From NCBI GenBank assembly GCA_018398585.1, contig JAGTTD010000009.1, forward strand, positions 13,087,193-13,151,192: 64,000 nucleotides of DNA, read 5' to 3'. The notes below the pieces were generated by a model. It did no database searches, was not told the DNA's origin, and worked only from the letters and a program-made list of their open reading frames with translations. Positions 44,341-55,587 of the stretch are shown here, one piece after another. The stretch is from Simmondsia chinensis (lineage: Eukaryota; Streptophyta; Magnoliopsida; Caryophyllales; Simmondsiaceae). The translations under genes and the position numbers were made by a program. Positions within the stretch are counted from its first letter, which is position 1. Every line of letters begins with the position of its first letter.

Positions 44341-45680
44341 TAATGTTATTAGATTGATTTAGTAAAATTAATATAATATTTATAATATATATAATAGCAT
44401 GTTGAAAAATTTGTTTGTTAATATAATATTGAATAATATGATACTGAAAAAATTATTAGTTGTATGTTTTATGTTATATTTCAATATATTCATGATTTTT
44501 GTATCATATATAATTTTTCAGTGTTAAACTTTAGTGTAACACCATTAATATTCATTTATTTTTTATTATATGGTATTTTGAAAAACTATCGTTTGAAATG
44601 TAAACTTATCTTTTAAATGTTTATAATACTTTAATGTATTCAGAATATTTTATAGACATATTATAATTGTTAAAATCTAACTTACCAATTTTTTAGATAT
44701 TTAAATTTGATAATTTGAACAATTTAGAGATGTAATTTTATTTTTTATATATATTACGATTATTTTAAAGTGATTCGGATTTGGAAGACATTAAGAATTG
44801 TTAGAAAAAATATTATGTTACATATAGAGTATATTTTATTAGGTTTGTTTAGTAATATTAATACAATAATTACGATATATATAATGGTATATTATAAAAT
44901 TTATTTGTTAATATAATATTGAATGAGAGGTTGCTAGAAAAAATTATATATAATGGTATATCATAAAATTTATGTATTATTTCAATGTATTCATTACTTT
45001 GGTAGCTTAAATAATTTTTCAGTGTTGCACTGTAATATAGCACAATTAATATTCATTTATTTTTTATTATATGTATTTTGAAAAACTATAGTTTGAAATG
45101 TAAACTTATCCTTTAAATGTTTATAATACTTTTATGTATTCAGAATATTTTGTAGACATATTATAATTGTTAAAATCTAACTTACCAATTTTTTAGATAT
45201 TTAAATTCAATAATTTGAATAATTTAGAGATGTAATTTTATTTTTTATATATATTACGATTATTTTAAAGTGATTCGGATTTGGAAGACATTAAGAATTG
45301 TTAGAAGAAATATTATGTTACATATAGAATATATTTGATTAGGTTTGCTTAGTAATATTAATACAATAATTACTATATATATAATGGTATATTATAAAAT
45401 TTATTTGTTAATATAATATTGAATAAGAGGTTGCTAGAAAAAATTATATATAATGGTATATCATAAAATTTATGTTTTATTTCAATGTATTCATTATTTT
45501 GGTAGCTTAAATAATTTTTCAGTGTTGCACTGTAATATAACATAATTAATATTCATTTATTATTGATTATATGGTTATTAGAAAGCTACATTTTGAAATG
45601 TAACCTTATCTTTTAAATGTTTATAATACCTTTATGTATTTAAAATATTTTGTAGACATATTATAATTGGTAGCTTAGGA
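44341..45680 (+). repeat. AT-rich 500-bp tandem repeat, about 2.7 copies, in MULE J
   Basis: CTTACCAATTTTTTAGATAT occurs at 44681 and 45181, exactly 500 bp apart. The units begin near 44341, 44841 and 45341, the third being partial. They share GTGATTCGGATTTGGAAGAC, ATATATATAATGGTATATTA and TTGAAAAACTATNGTTTGAAA. Very AT-rich and non-coding, placed where a MULE promoter/5' UTR would be. Confidence 0.85.
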
Positions 45681-45828
45681 ATTGTATTTATAGTATAAAA
45701 ATTGTATATTATATGAATAACACATAGTTAATATGCTGCATTTCTTAGTTTGATATAATATTGTTAGATACTCTGTGTTGTCATTAATATTACATTGTAT
45801 GTTTACTCGAGATTCAGCCTAGAAATTA

Positions 45829-48303
45829 TGGCGTCCAACATAGTCACAGTGTTGTGTCATTATGATGGAGATACGGTGCAAACTGTTGATTGTGTTGATT
45901 ACACGGATGGAAGGCAGTTTATACTCAGGGTGCAGTCCGGAATTTCTCTTTCAGAGTTGAAGAAATGATGCATGAATTTACTGGTTGGGATCATAACACA
46001 ATTGATATTGCGATTACATGGAGAATGTTGTTATCCCAGAATCCTATGCGATACACACCTATTGAGATCGTTTGTCCAATGGCATTGAGGTCTATATTCG
46101 AAATGGCTTTAGACAATAGGGCAACATAAATAGAATTATATGTAACTGCTGTAAATGTTGCAGGAAGAGCTCAACATCGTGTATCGCATAGTGTAGTTGA
46201 GGCATCAGGTCTGTCTAGAGGTCCAATAGCAGGCGTTTCACTGGTTGCTGGAATGGTTGCGAACGAGAGCACAACTATGTTTGATGGGGCTTATGCCAAC
46301 AATGATTCCGAGGCATCTGATGAAGATGCAGATGTGGGGTTTGACGAGGAGGAGGATGAACTACATGATGATGATGATGGTGCTGGGCCTTCATTTGCCC
46401 AAGCTCCTGCTTCTGAATTCCAAGATGTCTCATGAACAGACCAGGCAGTATGTTCTGACTGGGAGGAAAGTAGAAGAATTCAATCAATAGGAACCGTCTT
46501 TGAGGAGGGACAAGTGTTCCTAACGAAGGAAGAATTAGTCAATGCAGTTAAGGAGTGGCACATAAAAAAACAAGCTGGAATATATAGTGCACATGTCGAA
46601 GCCTAATTACGTAGCCCTCAGGTGCGTGTAAGCACCACAATGCACGTGGTATCTGCGTGGGGCGCTCAAACAAAGACTAGAAGCGTTTGAGATTTCGGTT
46701 TTGAGGGGGCCACATACATGTTCTACCACTGTATTGGGGGAAAACCACTGTGCCTTGACATCAAATTTTGTTGCTACTATAGTGTCACTTATTGTGACTG
46801 TTGATCTTAAAATGAATATTGTAGCAATTCGAGTAGCAGTACAACAACAACGTGGGTACAACATTTCGTAACGGAAGGCATGGATAGCAAAACAGGAAGT
46901 GATTGAGTGGTTGTTTGGTTCCCATGAGGATGCATTTCCGATGCTACCTAAGCTGCTCACTGCATTGCAACAGTCAAATCCAGGCACTGTTGCCGACTGG
47001 CAATATAAAAGCTTGGTGGGAGACGAGGAAATCTTTCGTGGAATTTTTTGAGCATTCGGTGCATCTATTGAGGGATTCAAGTGTTGTTGTCCACTGATCA
47101 GTATTGATGGTACCCATTTATATGGGAAATATATGGGGAAGCTACTGGCTGCTGTCATATTTGACGCTAACAATGGTATATATCCATTGTGTTTTGCTCT
47201 TGTGGACCAAGAGAAAGCATGGAGTTGGGGTTGGTTCCTATTTTATCTGTGTACATATGTGATAGGCGATCGCCAACCGATATGTATTATATCTGATCAA
47301 CATGCTGGCATCAAGAATGGAATGTCACTCATTTGGCCTGAGCCTGAAGGGCAGCATCGTTATTGCACTCGCCACCTTGTTAGTAACTTCAATCACAAAT
47401 TCAAAAATGATACAATGAAGAAGAGGTTGAGTGAGATGGCGAGGGAATCTTCCAGGAGGAAGTTCGATACTTTGTATTACCATTTCATACACGCCAATGA
47501 TTAGATCAGACAGTGGATTGAACGGGAGCCCAACGAACGTTGGGCACTTTCGTATGATGGTGGTTATCGCTATGGCAACATGACCACTAATATATCGGAA
47601 GTGTTCAACAACGTACTGAAAGTGGGACAATCCCTCCCAGTAGCTGCCCTTGTGGAGATGACATTTTATCGATGCAATAAATATTTCGTCAATCGCAGGG
47701 ATGTAGTCGGGGCATAATTTTCACAGGGCCTTTTATGGCCACCGAAAGTCTTTACTGAAATAGAACTTGCCACCTTGAAGGCCTTTTATGGCCACCGAAA
47801 GTCTTTGCTGAAATAGAACTTGCCACCTTGAAATCAAGGAGACATACAGTGACGTTGTTTGATTAAAACACTATTGAGTTCTAGGTAACAACTCCGAGTA
47901 GGCAGATTGAATCAGGATACAGAAGGGAGACTCACCATACAGTAACACTGAATGAATGGAGTTGCATCTGTGGTACATGGCAACTGTTTCATCATCTGTG
48001 CTCACATGTGATGGCATGTTGTATCGCATCTCGGCTCGAGTTCGGACAGTATGTTGATCCACTTTTAAGCCTTACCATGTACACAAGTGCGTATGCTCCA
48101 TTGTTTCACCCCCTTCCCGATCAGTCTCTATAGCCGGAGTACATTGGACCTATAGTGGTTGCAGATCACACAAGGTGGAGGCATGGTAGAGGATGGCCAC
48201 GTTCAACCTGGCTACATAACGAAATGGACGCAAGGGAGGGCTCGTCCAAAAATAAATGTAGCATACGCAGTGAAAGGGGGCACAATAAAAAAAACAAATC
48301 CTA
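45829..48303 (+). pseudogene. MULE J transposase (MuDR-type), frameshifted
   Basis: Begins at ATG 45829 (MASNIVTVLCHYDGDTVQT, an N-terminal PB1-like module). Then come an acidic stretch (DEDADVGFDEEEDELHDDDDG, 46320-46380) and the GQVFLTKEELVNAVKEW zinc-binding entry. The DDE core follows: LISIDGTHLYGKYMG (first aspartate near 47105), CIISDQHAGI (second near 47294) and TNISEVFNNVLK (glutamate near 47598). Near the C-terminus is a SWIM finger (WSCICGTWQLFHHLCSHVMA, 47955-48020), then a zinc knuckle with one cysteine changed to arginine (KCSIRSERGHNKKN, 48255-48297). Frameshifts near 45966 and 46600-47000, stops at 46127 and 46434, and a 52-bp tandem duplication (47728-47831) make it non-functional. 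Confidence 0.9.
47728..47831 (+). repeat. 52-bp tandem duplication in the transposase pseudogene
   Basis: GGCCTTTTATGGCCACCGAA recurs at 47780; the copies differ at one base (TTTACTG/TTTGCTG). Being 52 bp long it shifts the frame, and it must be a recent event. Confidence 0.9.
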
Positions 48304-48485
48304 ATAGACAGCAATAATGTTGTACTTAGGTTCATACCCACATTTCATTCATTATTTATTGTAATTATATAATAACAATAAATGTAATTTCATTTTTGTA
48401 TTGTGCTGGATAAGAATGCTGTAATATGTGTAACTTTATTGTTAGCCCATGGATATTGGTTACTATTTTTAATTTTTCTAGAGAG
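48304..48485 (+). other. Intergenic region between transposase and PMD gene of MULE J
   Basis: AT-rich 180 bases with AATAACAATAAATGTAAT-like sequence (possible 3' processing of the transposase transcript). No frame, and no clear TATA box. Confidence 0.4.
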
Positions 48486-50629
48486 ATGGTAAGAACACTA
48501 GGAGGACATGCTTTGACTTTGACTTCGACTTCGACTGCTCGGTATGGTGACCAGAATCCGGGTCCAGATGACAGATCTGTGTTGCGTCTTCAGGAGCGTC
48601 ATCGATCGGTGGATGTTTGGAATGAAACGGTATGCCAGTAATCAAATTTTATCCTATAATTTTGAGTTCTAATTATTCAAATAGTTGATTAATATATTTA
48701 ATGTCTTTGTGTTACAGGGCAATGATGAGATCAGGGTGAGGATTCACCAACTGCCAAACCTTCACCCACCAGTACGACCTTATGTCGTACAAGCTGGACT
48801 CATTGGAGTGACCCAAGTAGGTCACATCCAGATTGATAACGCATTGATTGGTGCTTTGTTAGAGAGGTGGAGGCGGGAAACCCATACATTCCACCTACGT
48901 GTTGGTGAGATGACACCAACACTGCAGGATGTTGCCGTCTTATTGGGTCTATGCATAGATGGTCCAGCTGTCACTAGTAGCACTACCCACAATTGATAGA
49001 ACCTCTGTCATTCTTTATTAGGTGCAGTCCCCCCACCACGAGCAATAAAGGGCAGCCTATTAAGAAGTACATGGTTGGGGGAACTGTGTGCACAAATCCC
49101 CCCAGCTTACGCTGATGAGCAAGTGTTGTTACAGCACACCAGACGCTACATCCTTCATATGTTCGGCTCCTTATTGTTCACCAACAGCACTGGTAGTTGG
49201 ACATTGATGGTCTATCTTCCATTGCTTGAAACGATGGAGGGGTGTAGTGAGTACAGCTGGGGGTCAGCTGTTATTGCCAACCTATATAGCCAAATGTGCC
49301 AGTGTTGCATGGCGGGCCGTACCCAAATCGGCGGGTGTGTTTTTTTGCTCCAGGTATGGACGGCAAATTATATTCATGTTTAATTCTTTAATATATTACA
49401 TTCCTAATTCCTACTTGCCATTACATGTGTAGTTGTGGTCATGGGAGCAATTACACATTGGTCAACCGTTTATATCCGCACCCCGTCCACTTGCACATGT
49501 AGTCAATGATCCGTTGCCGCCTTTGGGATCTCAGTAAGAGAAAATATTTTGTACATCTTGATTTAATGTATATGTAATATTACATATGTATTAAAATAAT
49601 TTACTTCGTATTTGATCAGCTGGGTTGCCGCCCTAACATTCCGCGAGAATCCAAGGAAATGCTAGTCCTTCTACAAGGACCAACTTGATATCCAAGAGCC
49701 ACATCAGGTATATACATAAAAATAGATACAATTATGTATTGTTAATATTTAATGTAATAACTAAGTTATTTTATCTGTGCTTAGGTTCAATGGACGCCTT
49801 ACAGGCAATCTCGGTTAAGCACCTTGCCCGCTATTTGTGTCGAGGGTCGTCATATCTGGCGATATCAGGGACCAATGATATGCTTTGGCATTGTAGAGCT
49901 GCATTGCCCTGACAGAGTATTGCGTCAGTTTGGATTAACGCAACATATCCTGGATCACATCGACACTCTCGACTCCTTTCACAGTACATCTCGTTCGGGT
50001 AGGTCTGACGAGAACTAGGAGGTCTATCATTCGAACTGGATCGAGGTATGGAACACACGTATGGATTATATCGCCAACGTACGTCATCATCCTACATTGC
50101 CTACAAAGTATATGCGATGGTACTCCTCTATCACTAGGCGTCTTATAGTACGGCGTGAAGTGCATGTTCCACGTCGATCCCACTTCGTTATGAGCCAAGT
50201 GGCAACCAAATTCAACGAGTAGTAAGCACTTCGAAAACATTTGTCTCTTTACTTATTCCACAATATGTTTCGTTAATATTTGAATGTACTATTTACTAGG
50301 TCGATGTTCTTAAAAAGCATGCTAAAAGGGCAGCTCAGAGGCTACGTAACACTGTTGGCCACACTGTAGAGTCTGTCTCTACAGAATGGCTAACTACTTG
50401 CAATAGCGTAATAGATGCTGTCGGTGAGGGACATCAATTTGATCAGGCTATGCAAGAAGAAGAGTTGGACTATTGTTCATTTGGTGCTGTAGAAGGAAGT
50501 AGACGTGAACGTCCGCGACACAGTTTTTCGGTTCAGACGGAGTTTTCACCCTCACAGCATCGTGGTGAACCTCGTCGTAGATCGACGTCACGTTTTGTAC
50601 CACAATTTACGTTACTTATTTTTTTATAA
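48486..50629 (+). pseudogene. Plant mobile domain (PMD, aminotransferase-like) gene of MULE J, multi-exon, with premature stops
   Basis: PMD proteins occur both as host genes (MAIN/MAIL1, genome stability) and inside transposons. Exon 1 is 48486-48629 (MVRTLGGHAL... DVWNET, 48 codons, GT donor). Exon 2, 48718-49353, carries the signature YVVQAGLIGVTQVGHIQID, LIGALLERWRRETHTFHL, GEMTPTLQDVAVLLGLCIDG and LPLLETMEGCSEYSWGSAV. Exon 3 is about 49433-49533, exon 4 49620-49707, exon 5 49785-~50221 (WTPYRQSRL, RHIWRYQGPMICFGIVELH, DRVLRQFGL), exon 6 about 50300-50629. The first four junctions keep frame and have GT/AG (donor GTAAG after exon 3). In-frame stops: TGA TAG at 48994, TAG at 49653, TAG at 50018, plus a doubtful exon 5 donor. 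Tryptophan codons appear to be the ones lost (SDEN-stop-EVYHSNW). Confidence 0.88.
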
Positions 50630-50800
50630 TTTATTATTACAATGCATTTTTTTCTTCTTTATTACTCTATACATTAAATAATATAACTTCACTAAATTTT
50701 TTTTGATACTTCACTTTATTATTTTGTTGTCAATTGAATTAAGGTTAGGGCTTCCATATGACCGGGAGGGTTATAGGGTTCACGTGGGGGGTGACAAACG
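50630..50800 (+). other. 3' flank of the PMD gene inside MULE J
   Basis: AT-rich 170 bases leading into the right terminal repeat. No gene is visible. Confidence 0.4.
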
Positions 50801-50978
50801 ACGTAGGAAGGGAAAGGGATAACGGCGAACGGCGTACGACCGGCCTTCCTTTCGGACGCCGTCTCGCAGTCTGAGACGGTGTTCGAAAGGCGGCGAATTT
50901 TCCTCTTCAACAGGCGCCGTTCGAAACGGCTTTTTCTGGTAAAGCTACAGTAAAGTGTGCCATTTTGATAAAAAATTC
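50800..50978 (-). repeat. Right terminal inverted repeat of MULE J
   Basis: RC matches the left repeat; the internal hairpin has changed (GACGCCGTCTC / GAGACGGTGTTC, 50853-50883), so the stem is kept although its sequence differs. Confidence 0.85.
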
Positions 50979-50987
50979 TCACACTGT
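50979..50987. other. Right 9-bp target duplication of MULE J (TCACACTGT)
   Basis: Pairs with 43784-43792. Confidence 0.95.
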
Positions 50988-52083
50988 CCAATAATTGGTA
51001 AAAATTAAATTTGAAATATTGTTCATATGTATAAGTTTATCTTATAAATTTTATCTAATAAAATAAAAATACTCATCTAATGAATAAATAATTCATCTCG
51101 TTCATTACTTTCAACATAAAATTTATTTATCTCATAAATAAAAAATTCATTTCATGAATTTACTATAAATATTTTTAAATAATGCTTAAGTTGAAGCCTG
51201 CGAAGCAATCTCAGGGACAATTTAACTTTAGTTTGAAATGAGTCAAATCTAATTATTATCTCGAGATAACAATTGATAATCATTTAATAAAACTTAAATC
51301 CACTAAATAAGTTTTATTGCACTTTGAAACTAAATATATTCACTCAATAATTTGCCAAATAACTTTTATAACTACAATTGACCTCTCAATTAGATATCTG
51401 AAGCAAAAATAACTTTAACTACTATCGTTACTTTTTTCACATCCCTTGCTGTAGTTCCTGACTTTCTCATCTCGAACAATTCAATAGTATAGAAACAATT
51501 TCTGTATTAATTTCAATGTCAAACATATGAAATACTTTGGCCAATCATTTTAGAATCTGTTCGTATATTTGCAAATCAACTAAGGGAACATCTTTATCTC
51601 ATTTAGAGATTATAGATTCCATGTAAAACAACTTTTCGCGTTATACTTAATGCCACTACCCAATGCACGAAAGATTCAAGTCAGCGCACTTTTCCTAACT
51701 CTTTTGGCACATTAAAGCAATGAACATTCATGTGTGAGTTCAGACTATTTCTTGGATCTAGAGTTATCGTCTTACAGAATTAATTATCTTTGATAGTAGT
51801 AAAAGAAACATCTAATTCAGGTAATCCTACTTAGTGTTCCAATCATATTAACAACACCAATATATTACTTTTGAATCTCTATCCACATGACCGTGCATTG
51901 CATAACTATCCCCTCGAGATCTATCAACTTAACGACTATGTCCATTTCATAGAACATTTAAGAAAACAATCACATAGATATTTGACTCGTAAAACATAAT
52001 CAGACAATAAATAAATAAAACAATTTCATTTGTTCAATATTTGAAACTAACTAACTAGATTTTTTATGACACCAATTCCAACA

Positions 52084-53765
52084 ATATCCCGCTGGTTCTA
52101 AACCTAATAATCGTGTATTGCATAACTATCCCCTCGAGATCTATCAACCTTTTGACTATAAACTTTAACCATTTCTGATTTGTCACTATCTCATTTCCTT
52201 GCTCAGACACTTTGATATACTAGGAACCTTTGGGATCAACTAGTTTACTTAACAACTTTATAGCTGTCTAGCATGCAACTTCCATGGATTTTTGATGTGA
52301 AATGTGTAAAACCCCTTAAAAAAAAAACTACCTATGATAAACTGAATATCTTTTATTAGAATCTCACTAAAGCTTGACCCTAAGAATGTAGTGAACTTAT
52401 CTAGGTTCTTTCATTTTAAATAACTAGACTATCAAATCTTAATAGCTCATGACAATTCTTCACCATTCACAATGAGCATGATCCCATCTATATACAATAC
52501 AAAAAAAAATCTCTACTATCTAGTATGTCTCTGGCACACTCATGGCTCACTCACCATTAGTACAAATCCCTGGGACTTGATAACTATCATCGGATCTACC
52601 CTTCAATGAATAAGATGCTTTAAGTCTGGAAATAGACTACCTTACTTTCCATATTATATGTTGCTGACTCTTGGCAACAAACATGTCTAGTTATATCATA
52701 TATATTACCTATTCAAGATGACCATTCAGAAAATGTCGTCTTGACTTCTATTTCCCATATCATATCTCAATGAGATACAATGGATAAGAGCATCCTTATG
52801 AACTTAAGCATAGTATTTGGCTAGAAGGTTTTACCAAAGACCATTTCTTCCTTTAGGATATAATCCACTACCATCAATCTAGCCTTGAAGATCTCAACCT
52901 TCTCGTCCACTCAACTCTTTAATACTTATAGATCCATTCAGATCAAATCTAATGGACTTAATGTCTTTCGATGCCTCTACAATTTCTCAGACATCATTAA
53001 AATACAATTATTCTAACTTAGGTTTCATCGCCTTGACCTATTGATCCTGCATCTTTATACTTAAGAGGCTCATTATAGTCTAGATGATCAAATTCATCAT
53101 CATACTTAACCATTAAGACAGAAGACATGGATCCATTCTATAACTCTTTGTAATAAGGAAAAATAAGGATTCTCCCAAAACCACCACTTTGATTGATCAA
53201 ATTGACTTGATATAATTACTTAACTCATTCCAACTTTAGTCTATAATTCTTATAACCTTCCAAAGGATTCAAGATTCTAGTCCTCATAGATATATCCATA
53301 AATTAACTAATTGAGTAGTCATTCACAAACATTTTATGAAATAATCAACGCTTCCACTCACTTGAATTTTTAGCAGCCTTAAACATTTTGTGAACAAGTT
53401 CTAGCAGCTTAGTGGTTCTACTGCCTTTACCGTTAAAGGCTCTTTCTGTCACCATCAATTCGTATATTATTCACGTACTGGTTATCATTTTAGTACTTAA
53501 TGATCCCATAAGAAAAATCAAATCGGTTTTGAATCATACTAGATTAATGTAACCTAAGATCAAGTGCCACTTAAAAGTTACATTGGTTTTCGTAGATTCT
53601 TTGTTTATATGGGTACACATCCTAACATGTTAGACTAAAAAATGGCCATTAACATAGTTTGATTAAAATAAGTCAATTGTCTACCAATTTACCTTTTATA
53701 TAAACATTTTGTTTATGATTCAGTCTATTTTCTTAAAAATAACTGAGAAATTATGAGACGACAAA
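52084..53765 (-). pseudogene. Copia G fragment, minus arm: integrase-RT remnant
   Basis: Minus-strand copia pol, more decayed than A and B. The region 52430-53060 corresponds to RT of B (20700-21240) and 53060-53600 to the linker/integrase. Readable hints: CTTGTTCACAAAATGTTTAA-type stretches also present at 61021-61060, and the polypurine tract at 52084. No frame longer than about 60 codons survives. It runs head to head into the plus arm near 53766. Confidence 0.65.
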
Positions 53766-55587
53766 ATTGGCATTAATTGGTACTAAATCTAAGGTCACAT
53801 TAATATAGTATGTTTCAAAAACTGGTTCGATTTGTCTTATGTGGTCATTAAGTACTAAAATAATAACCGGTATTTGAATCATGTTCGAATTAATGGTGAT
53901 TGAAAGAATCTACAACAGTAAAGGTAACTAAGCTGCTAGAACTTGTTTATAAAATGTTCATGGAGTGCTAGAGTTTAAGTGAGCGGAAGCAATGAGTATT
54001 TCATAAAATGTTTATGAATGACTACTCATTTAATTAATGTATGGATATACCTATGAAGACTGAAGCCTTGAATCTTTTGGAATGTTCAAAGAATTAAAGG
54101 CTAAAGTTGGGAGCGATTAGGTAATTATGGCAAGTCACTTTGATCAGATCAAAGTGGTGGTTTCAGGAGAATTCTTTTTTTTTTCTTATTAGAATAAATT
54201 ATAAAAAGGATCAATAATGTGTTATTGGATATGGTAATATTTATATGATGAGTCACAACTACACATCAAAATATTTGTTATGTAAGAGGTTTTAGAAAAT
54301 GTTCTAAAAGTACAACAGTTAGCTTGTGTGGGATAGATTGAAAGTATGAGATGCTGTGTCTCTATAGCTTGATACAACTTATAGCATAGATGATGTGTTA
54401 GATATAACTTCAACCAAGTTATTATCACACCCAAAAAAAAATAAAAAATAAACAACAAACAAAAAGAAAAGAGAGATTTGATGTTGTGGGAGGATGGTTA
54501 AGTCACTTGACGAATTCATGTCTCAGTCTTAACGGCTAAGAATGAGGGTGAATTTGATCCTTTGGACTATGAGAAACTCTTAAGTATAAAGATGCAAACC
54601 AATGGGTCAAGGCAATAAAAGCTAAGTTATAGTAATTGTATTTTAACTAAGTCTGTGAACATGTAGAGGCGTCGAAAGACATTAAGTTCATTAGATTGGA
54701 TCAGAATGGATCTATAAGAATAAAAAGCTGAGTGGATGAGAAAGTAGAGATCTTCATGGCTAGATTGATGGTAGTGGGTTATATCCTAATGGAAGGAATC
54801 ATCTTTTATGAAACCTTTTAGCCAGATGTCATACTTAAGGCCATAAGGATACTCTCATCCATTGTATTTCATATGATGAGATACATGAAATAGGAGTTAA
54901 GATGACATTTTCTAAATGGTCATCTTGGAAAGTTATGTATATGATACAATCAGATAAGTTTGTTGCTAAGAATGAGGAGCATATAGTATGCAAACTAAGG
55001 AAGCCTATTTGTAGACTTAAATGAGCATCTTATTCATTGAATATTAGATTCGATGACAGGTAATCAAGTACTAGTGATTTGAATTAATGGTTAGTGAACC
55101 ATCCGTGTACAAGTGACATACAAAGAAAGTTGAGACTTTCTAAGTGTTGTAACTCTACTCATGGTATATAATTGTTATAAGGTGTTAAAGGCTTAATTGT
55201 CCAGTCAGTTAAAAAGCAAAAGACCAAAGATGAATACATTATATTCTTAGGATCGAGCTTATGCGAGATTCAAACGAAAGAATGTGAGTTTGTCATGAGT
55301 CATTTGTTTTAAAAGCGAGTTTACCCTTGTAATGGGAGTCATTAGATGGTGAAGAGTGAAGTAGTCTTGTATTGCTTACTTCTCTATGGAAGTCGGGCAC
55401 TTGACATCTATGAAGTTGTTGAGTAACTACTTAACTTAGTAGGTTATTAAGAGATGAAAGCTTGTGAGCAAAGAAATGAGACAGCAATAGATCGATACTG
55501 GTTAAAGTTTATAGTCAAAGAGTTGACAGATCCCTAGGGGATTGTTGTACAGTGCCGAGCTACTTGAGATTGGAACAAGTGGGAGAT
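53766..55587 (+). pseudogene. Copia G fragment, plus arm: integrase-RT remnant
   Basis: Inverted counterpart of 52084-53765, for example GGTAACTAAGCTGCTAGAAC here against CTAGCAGCTTAGTGGTTCTA (53402), and CAAGTCACTTTGATCAGATC against TTGATTGATCAAATTGACTTG. It contains an extra ~230-bp piece (54200-54440) also present at 60580-60800 but missing from the minus arm, so the arms come from two different copies. It ends in a polypurine tract (AAGTGGGAGAT, 55577-55587) next to the LTR. Confidence 0.68.

Larger units (their letters stand above)
43793..50978 (+). mobile_element. MULE J: Mutator-like element with transposase and PMD gene (7186 bp)
   Basis: Terminal inverted repeats (43793-~43990; 50978-~50800) start GAATTTTTTAYYAAAATGGCAC and continue through GTAGCTTTACC, GCCGTTCCGAACGGCG and GAAGAGGAAAATTCGCCG. 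They are flanked by the perfect duplication TCACACTGT. Gene order on the plus strand: AT-rich 500-bp repeats, degraded transposase (45829-48303), PMD gene (48486-50629). Perfect duplications but many disabling mutations indicate moderate age. The association of PMD genes with MULEs is known from plants. Confidence 0.95.
42088..52083 (-). repeat. Copia G-family LTR, minus orientation, dissected by three insertions
   Basis: Minus-strand LTR starting TGTTGGAATTGGTGTC at 52083 (polypurine tract GAACCAGCGGGATAT beyond it) and ending at 42088. Pieces 51040-52083, about 50988-51040 plus 43610-43783, 42977-43317 and 42088-42314 line up in order with the LTR at 55588-57655 or with the equivalent A/B LTR features. 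Removing solo LTR I, the MITE and MULE J leaves about 1.84 kb, near the 2.07 kb of the intact copy. The middle part is the least certain. Confidence 0.7.

Noticed and set aside
46275..46487. Minus-strand histidine-rich frame
   Set aside because: Shadow of the acidic GAT/GAG-rich stretch of the MULE J transposase on the plus strand.
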